The translations under genes and the position numbers were made by a program. 64,000 nucleotides of DNA from positions 2,902,494 to 2,966,493 of the forward strand of contig JAJEKV010000047.1 in NCBI GenBank assembly GCA_021234155.1, given 5' to 3'. Below, piece after piece: positions 59,366 through 64,000 of the stretch (position 1 is the stretch's first letter; every line of letters begins with the position of its first letter). The notes under the pieces were generated by a model. That model did no database searches and was not told the origin of the DNA. It worked only from the letters and a program-made list of their open reading frames with translations. Source of the DNA: Isoetes taiwanensis (Eukaryota > Streptophyta > Lycopodiopsida > Isoetales > Isoetaceae).

Positions 59366-60236
59366 ATCATATGGAAGCTGGTATTTCTCTTCATTTAAAG
59401 GGCTATTTATTATTTACAATAATGTGGTTGCTTTCCTCATCGCTTGATAATGTGGTTCCCTTCCTCAGCGTTTGCCTGCAAAACAAAAAACTCGTTCTTT
59501 ATATATCTATCATTACATGTCTGTGTATTGCTGGATATATCTATCATTACATGTCTGTGTATTGCTGGATATATTGTAGCAGGCACGTTAGAGGCAACAT
59601 GCACCCTAGAATGCATATTTCTTTAATGGGCCTTTAGAGTAGCCCAGGTTTGAGGCAACGTGCACCATAGGCATGCATATTTTTTTAATGGGCCATAGGC
59701 ATGCAGTGCCCGAAGGCCTTTTTTAGGGCCCGAAGGGCCTTTTATTTATAATACATTATTATAAAGTTTACATATGCTTGCTTTACTTAGGGCCCGAAGG
59801 GCCCAAAAAATTTTTTAATATAACAATCAACACACAACTACTATTAACATTATTAACACAAACCATTGCATTTAACACATTTAAATTAAAATCCCCCTTA
59901 AACCCCCTTTGGTTTGAGTGCATATTCACACGGGGGGTTACGTAGGGCAGCGAGAGCTCCAAAAATATATTTACAATATATGTACAAAATTAACACCATT
60001 AAGTATATTCTCTCAAATCTTATAGTATTTTGCAAACCTTAATATACAGTATACAAAAACTTGTACATGCATACCCCACGAACGAGGATCGCCATGTACG
60101 GTCCAGATCTTTGCTGCCTTAATGATGAGTTCATGTTCAAAAAAATCATTGAACTGGAACTTAAAATTACGGATTATAGGCTCTCAGCTGTAGCCTTTCG
60201 GGATTTAATGACTGGCTTGAGGTACTTATACTCAAG

Positions 60237-61631
60237 ATGAAAAGTCATCCAGTAAACTATGACAAAATCATTGAAGATGTTTACGCAAAAATGTTACACA
60301 AGATTTGTGTCAGGTCCGACATGGACATTGAATTTGAAAAAATCTTTCCCAAAACAGAGGAGTGGATGAAAAAAAGCTACAAAGCCAATGACGAGGCTGC
60401 TGAAGTGATCAGGAAATCAAATAAGGCCCCTTCCAAAGCAACTAATGTTAAAAAAGGCCCTGCTTTTGGAAATAGTATCTTTAACAGCACTGCCATGGGT
60501 TTTGATGAGCCTGCTGGTACGGTTACTTTCAACAACCCATTTATGGAGCCATGCCCTCCCATTGCCAAGGAGGACTTGGAATCGAAAGAGAGAAGGCCTA
60601 TTAGACTTGATCTTGGCAACACCGAGTATTTTCCTATGCTGTCACACAGTGCAGTTGAGGCACTCGCACAAGAGTATGATCAGATTTTATGGCAGAGTGG
60701 CAATTTAGGTACCCTCGCTCCATTATCAGTCACAACTTGGAAGTTCCTTGCAGATATTGATGATACTAAACTTATTGACTTCCATAAGATCATCGACAGG
60801 GCAGAATACGCTTTGGAAAAAACAATACTGAACAATGTTCCATTTGATATGCAAACTTTTGAGAAAGAGTGCCCGAGCCCTTTTGGCATCTATGTCAATC
60901 AAAAGAATCATATGGCAGCTATGGCAAATTTACAGAAAGAATACAACTTACGTAAAATTTGGAGGAGTTTTTGCCCCTACTTTAAGTGTGCATGTGACAC
61001 TCAAAAAAATAACACATGCAAAGAAAACATTACCTGGTTTGACCAAGGTGTCTGGTACATTCTCAATAATCTGGGAATAGTATATCCCAATATGGATTGT
61101 AAAAAAGCTTTCATGACATTTGTGAGCCTACTTTCAAACGATTTACATAAATTTGCTAAGGCATATATTTCCTACATCAGATACAGGTACCTAGCTTACT
61201 GCATGGCAGTTGATATCAGCAAGGACCCTAAATGTGATATCAAAACAAAATATGGGGACACATACCTTGTTATGATAACTGAAATGATGATTAACCCAAG
61301 TGATTGTGCCAATAGGGACCCTCCTGAGATGACGGGACCTCCTCCAAGAAACAGTAGGAGGAGAATCTCCAGCACGACTTCTTCAAGCAGCATGAATGTG
61401 AGCTTTCACCCTCCCAGGATGACTCGGATGGGAAATTACAGTCATGAGAAAAATGGCTCAGCATCAAACACCCCTGTTAGTACTTCAAACACACCTCCTA
61501 GTCTGTCACTCGGTGGAAACAAAAATTCAGGGCCTTCCCTAATGGAGGAGATGTCTGTTACTAAGGCACGACCAAGTCCGGACAATAACCTGCTAGAAGA
61601 CATCAGTACATTTGATATCTCGGATGTGTAG
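60237..61631 (+). CDS. Open 464-codon final ORF of the array gene (copy 3)
   Basis: This is the longest undamaged ORF in the window. From ATG it reads MKSHPVNYDKIIEDVYAKML. Residues ~1-80 are charged and helical. Residues ~80-130 are linker with DEPAGTV and PCPPIAKEDL. Residues ~130-350 look like a compact, largely helical domain with several Cys (CPYFKCACDTQKNNTCKE) and aromatic-rich segments (YISYIRYRYLAYCMAV). From ~355 the tail is Arg/Ser/Pro-rich and ends LLEDISTFDISDV. The preceding exon ends in the overlapping frame, with ATGA shared by its stop and this ATG. Alternatively, a 92-nt intron (60222-60313, AG|GTACTT to TGTGTCAG) would join the frames and skip the first ~26 codons. No family recognised. 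An old viral or retroelement capsid-like origin cannot be excluded or supported by eye. Confidence 0.65.
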   Translation: MKSHPVNYDKIIEDVYAKMLHKICVRSDMDIEFEKIFPKTEEWMKKSYKANDEAAEVIRKSNKAPSKATNVKKGPAFGNSIFNSTAMGFDEPAGTVTFNNPFMEPCPPIAKEDLESKERRPIRLDLGNTEYFPMLSHSAVEALAQEYDQILWQSGNLGTLAPLSVTTWKFLADIDDTKLIDFHKIIDRAEYALEKTILNNVPFDMQTFEKECPSPFGIYVNQKNHMAAMANLQKEYNLRKIWRSFCPYFKCACDTQKNNTCKENITWFDQGVWYILNNLGIVYPNMDCKKAFMTFVSLLSNDLHKFAKAYISYIRYRYLAYCMAVDISKDPKCDIKTKYGDTYLVMITEMMINPSDCANRDPPEMTGPPPRNSRRRISSTTSSSSMNVSFHPPRMTRMGNYSHEKNGSASNTPVSTSNTPPSLSLGGNKNSGPSLMEEMSVTKARPSPDNNLLEDISTFDISDV

Positions 61632-61958
61632 AGGTCAGAATCTAAATCCTCCCTGCACTGCTTGTATTTGTACTTCTTTTTGTATTTCTATTTCTAGATA
61701 TTACCGTCTGGGTTTATTATGGGTTTAAAATGCCTACTGGTAATTATTGTATGCGGTATAAATGTACGCCCTACAAACAGGTAATTTACTAACATGCCTT
61801 TCTCATACATGACATGAGGCAGTTAATATCTCTTGCCATTGGTTTAAGTGAAACCCAACTAATACTTTGTCTTCTAGTTTTTCAATTCTTCTGTTTGTCT
61901 AAAACATTAGAGACACAGCAGGGTCTGGATTCGGAAGAAGATCTCAGAAGAGTCTTAG

Positions 61959-63379
61959 CCGCTCACATGAGCCGGGGATTTTGCGGGGGCTGAAGTCCAG
62001 CTGGCTCGCGCTGAATCTTCTTCCCCCGTAGCCGTTCACATGATTTTTCTCCCGATTTGCTCAGCTGCTGAATATAGAAACAATTGGTACCACCGCTATT
62101 CAGCCAAAATAAAGCCGCCCACCATGAATCGTCCAATTTCAAGGGGATTACAGGCCGATTGCTTACCTTCCCATTGCTCAGAGGCCGATTATCCTCAAAT
62201 CAGAGTGCGCCTGCTTTCGGAAATTTTGGGCATTCTTGCTCATCTGAAAAGGCCGATCACCCTCTTGGTAGCCCGATTACAGGCCTATTCATTAGGGTTT
62301 TTTTGAGATTAAAAAAGGGCCTTCAAAACATGCCAACTAAGCCAAATGAAGATAAATGAACTACCAATCAGAAATCAGAGCCTGACGGGTCCAGTCAGCA
62401 AAACTGTTATAACTAACTCACTGGATCACATTTTCTAGCATAACTATTGATAGAAAAGTCCAAATGAGCTCTCGTTTAGTGCAATAGATAGATCTCGTTG
62501 AGATCTTTCCAATCTTAGTTGCTTTGCACATATTTTAACCACTTATGATTGTCAAAACTCCAAAAAATATAGTTTTTACCATTTTTTACTATCCTACAGG
62601 GCTAAAAGATATGCAAACCACCCAAGGTTGGAAAGATCTCAATGAGATCTATCTATTGCACTAAACAAGAGCTCATTTGGACTTTTCTATCAACACTTAT
62701 GCTAGAAAATGTGATCCAGTGAGTTAGTTATAATTGTTTTGCTGACTGGATTACCAGTTCTGTTTTCTGATTGATAGTTCATATAGCTTAGTCAGCAGTT
62801 CTTAGAAGGCCCTTTTATGATCTCAAAAAATCCCTAATGACAGGCGGAATCAGACCCATTTCAGACCGATTAGACTCAGATTTCATTGATTCCTTTATTG
62901 GATTGCAAGATTTCATTGATTCCTTAATTGGATTCCTTAATTGGATTGCAAGTCTGTTACAAGCTTACCAGTCCGATTCTATCAATCCAGCCCGGATTGA
63001 AGACCGGATTGATGTGAGTGAACAGGATTGACCGGGTTGAAGAATGGAGCCGTTGACAGTAGCGGACAGGCCGATCACAGATCTGAAAAATATGGAGCAA
63101 TAAGGAGATGATCAAGCCTTTTCGAATGTGATTTTGTAGTTCTTTCTTCCCCAGTTACAGCTGCCCCGATTCCATTAATCAGCCTGATCAGTGCATGTGA
63201 ATGTGTTTTTTCCCCCTGCTGATTCCTCCTGGCTGAGTAAGCCAGAAATCAGCGGAGCCCATTTTAGGGGGTCAGCTCGCGCGCCATGAACGGCGCGATG
63301 CTGAGTCCAAAAATATAAGCTGCTGAACATTCGAGCAGCGCGTTATCAGCGCGGGGATTTTGAAGGCCCATGTGAACGG
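61959..63379. mobile_element. Boundary element at array junction 3/4, with a nested 550-bp insertion
   Basis: 871 bp of boundary element, as at the other junctions, interrupted at 62290-62839 by a fold-back element. Confidence 0.65.
62290..62839. mobile_element. 550-bp fold-back MITE
   Basis: Termini CATTAGGG and CCCTAATG. The arms (about 62290-62535 and 62610-62839) are long inverted repeats sharing GATAGAAAAGTCCAAATGAG and GAGATCTTTCCAA. The empty site GGCCTATT|ACAGGC is seen in copies 1 and 2 (near 37300 and 51170). Insertion appears blunt, without a target duplication. No coding capacity. Confidence 0.88.
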
Positions 63380-63476
63380 ATGGTATTTCTTTTTCCTGAA
63401 ATTTACAGGTACAAGTTCTATGATTGCTTAAGGACATGGTCGAGCAACACCGAACCTTGCTAAGGACTTAACCAAG

Positions 63477-63484
63477 TATAAATA
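63477..63484 (+). promoter_or_regulatory. TATA box of array gene, copy 4
   Basis: TATAAATA, 80 bp before the ATG at 63557. Confidence 0.5.
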
Positions 63485-63556
63485 GTGGTGATCAGATTCA
63501 CAATGCATAGGCCTGTGCCAAAATCATGCTGCCTGAGGATTATCCTTTCTCATAGC

Positions 63557-64000
63557 ATGGGTAGGAAGAAGGGAGATTTAAATATGGCAACCAGGAGAAA
63601 ATTAGAACGTGAGGCCAGCCTTGCTCCCAAGAGAAATAAGATGTGGGAATTTCAGAGAGTCGCTAAATGTCCTCCACCGTGGTGATTGTGGATGAGCCCA
63701 AGTCCGATTTGGAAATTATTGCTAAGGATAAGGATGGTGGCAAATCGCTGGCGGGAAACCTGCACAAGATGTGAAGATCAGTGGAAATGAGAGCAATAAG
63801 TGGAGTGAACCTGTTCAAGATGCTGGATCTGCTGCATCTGCTGCACAACGCAAAGGGATTCCCCCTGGAGCGTCAAATATTCAGGTTATTCTGGATTTCT
63901 TTCTTGTGAAATTCTAGATAGAATATAATGGTACTGAATGTTTTTATGATAAATTGGGATCATAGAATTGAACAGTCTTGCATGATAACTTATGCCTAAG
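63557..64000 (+). pseudogene. Array gene copy 4, first exon and partial intron
   Basis: First exon 63557-63884 begins MGRKKGDLNMATRRKLEREA. It has a frame change near 63678 (CCACCGTGG, where copy 2 reads CCACCTGTGG) and an altered GGTGGCAAATCGC stretch. The donor CAG|GTTATT is kept. The rest of the copy lies beyond the window. Confidence 0.6.

Larger units (their letters stand above)
57449..60111. mobile_element. 2.66-kb insertion with captured gene fragments, splitting an array-gene exon
   Basis: Left edge GAATATGTAGCATTATAACA is the family F left terminus. The right part (59785-60110) is the family F right portion ending GTACGGTCCAGATCT. The exon on either side (…GCAGACAAT / TGCTGCCTTAATG) is continuous in copies 1 and 2. 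The interior carries a P450 fragment, a second exon-like fragment, two 160-bp tandem repeats (59046-59365) and a 34-bp duplication (59505-59572). No transposase was seen. Confidence 0.85.
51885..61631 (+). pseudogene. Array gene copy 3: interrupted gene with intact final exon
   Basis: Exons: 51885-52220 (frame altered near 51983 and 52073), 55435-55571 (net +2 nt relative to copy 2, at two CAG sites), 57335-57448, then a 2.66-kb insertion, and resumption at 60112-60221, then the final exon 60314-61631. The final exon is open throughout and lacks the ATAT insertion and the Trp-to-stop change of copies 1 and 2. The insertion replaces about 4 bp (TATA) of the exon. Unless spliced out, it prevents a full-length product. 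Confidence 0.7.
51707..63377 (+). repeat. Tandem array, unit copy 3 (~11.67 kb)
   Basis: Collinear with copies 1 and 2, but lacks the family F insertion and the Helitron. It gains the 2.66-kb P450-bearing insertion (57449-60111) and a 550-bp fold-back element (62290-62839). It therefore preserves the pre-Helitron state. Confidence 0.95.
63378..64000 (+). repeat. Tandem array, start of unit copy 4 (cut by window edge)
   Basis: Begins GGATGGTATTTC after the third boundary element and continues collinear with the other copies to the end of the window. Confidence 0.95.

Noticed and set aside
60237-61631. Calling the array protein a viral nucleoprotein or Gag
   Set aside because: The helical core and charged tail allow the idea, but I see no diagnostic motif. 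The spliced upstream exons fit a cellular gene at least as well. Only a fold search could decide.

Overview
This is plant nuclear DNA, most likely from a large, repeat-rich fern-type genome. The plant assignment rests on a decayed PLS-class pentatricopeptide-repeat (PPR) gene, Ty1/copia reverse-transcriptase fragments, Helitron, Mutator-like and fold-back elements, GT-AG exon boundaries and a TATAAATA promoter box. The fern guess is weaker and rests only on the wording of the PPR repeats. No complete, undamaged known protein-coding gene is present.

Layout. 0-6 kb: PPR pseudogene, then several degenerate tandem or direct repeats, including a TTCTAGAA-rich block. 6-8 kb: a Mutator-like element with long terminal inverted repeats (TIRs), nested in a smaller inverted-repeat element. 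8.4-9.4 kb: copia RT/RNase H remnant (minus strand). 11.2-17.6 kb: a fold-back region rich in GGAAACCCTTCC motifs that carries gene-like exons and a 2.6-kb tandem duplication. 18.1-18.4 kb: a second copia RT remnant cut at its YVDD motif by a Helitron 3' end. 19.9-20.4 kb: a 482-bp MITE with a perfect 10-bp target-site duplication. 20.4-24 kb: mostly unrecognised sequence.

24.0-64 kb: the main feature, a head-to-tail tandem array with a unit of about 13.85 kb. There are two full-length copies, a third of 11.7 kb, and the start of a fourth at the window edge. Each unit carries the same uncharacterised multi-exon gene (TATA box, basic N-terminal exon, Arg/Gly-rich exon, long final exon of about 440-460 codons). 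Each unit ends in an ~870-bp element whose last bases lie exactly at the unit junction. Copies 1 and 2 share a 3.7-kb Helitron carrying captured exons, a 1.76-kb insertion and two disabling lesions in the final exon. Copy 3 lacks these, which gives a clean Helitron empty site, and keeps an open 464-codon final ORF. However, an upstream exon of copy 3 is split by a 2.66-kb insertion carrying a cytochrome P450 fragment. The loop of a palindrome is flipped between copies 1 and 2.

The strongest candidate for something undescribed is this array gene: its exon phases fit together across several introns, but I recognise no domain. Caution: many differences between array copies fall at CAG/CTG/CCG sites and look like consensus errors, so some apparent gene breaks may not be real.
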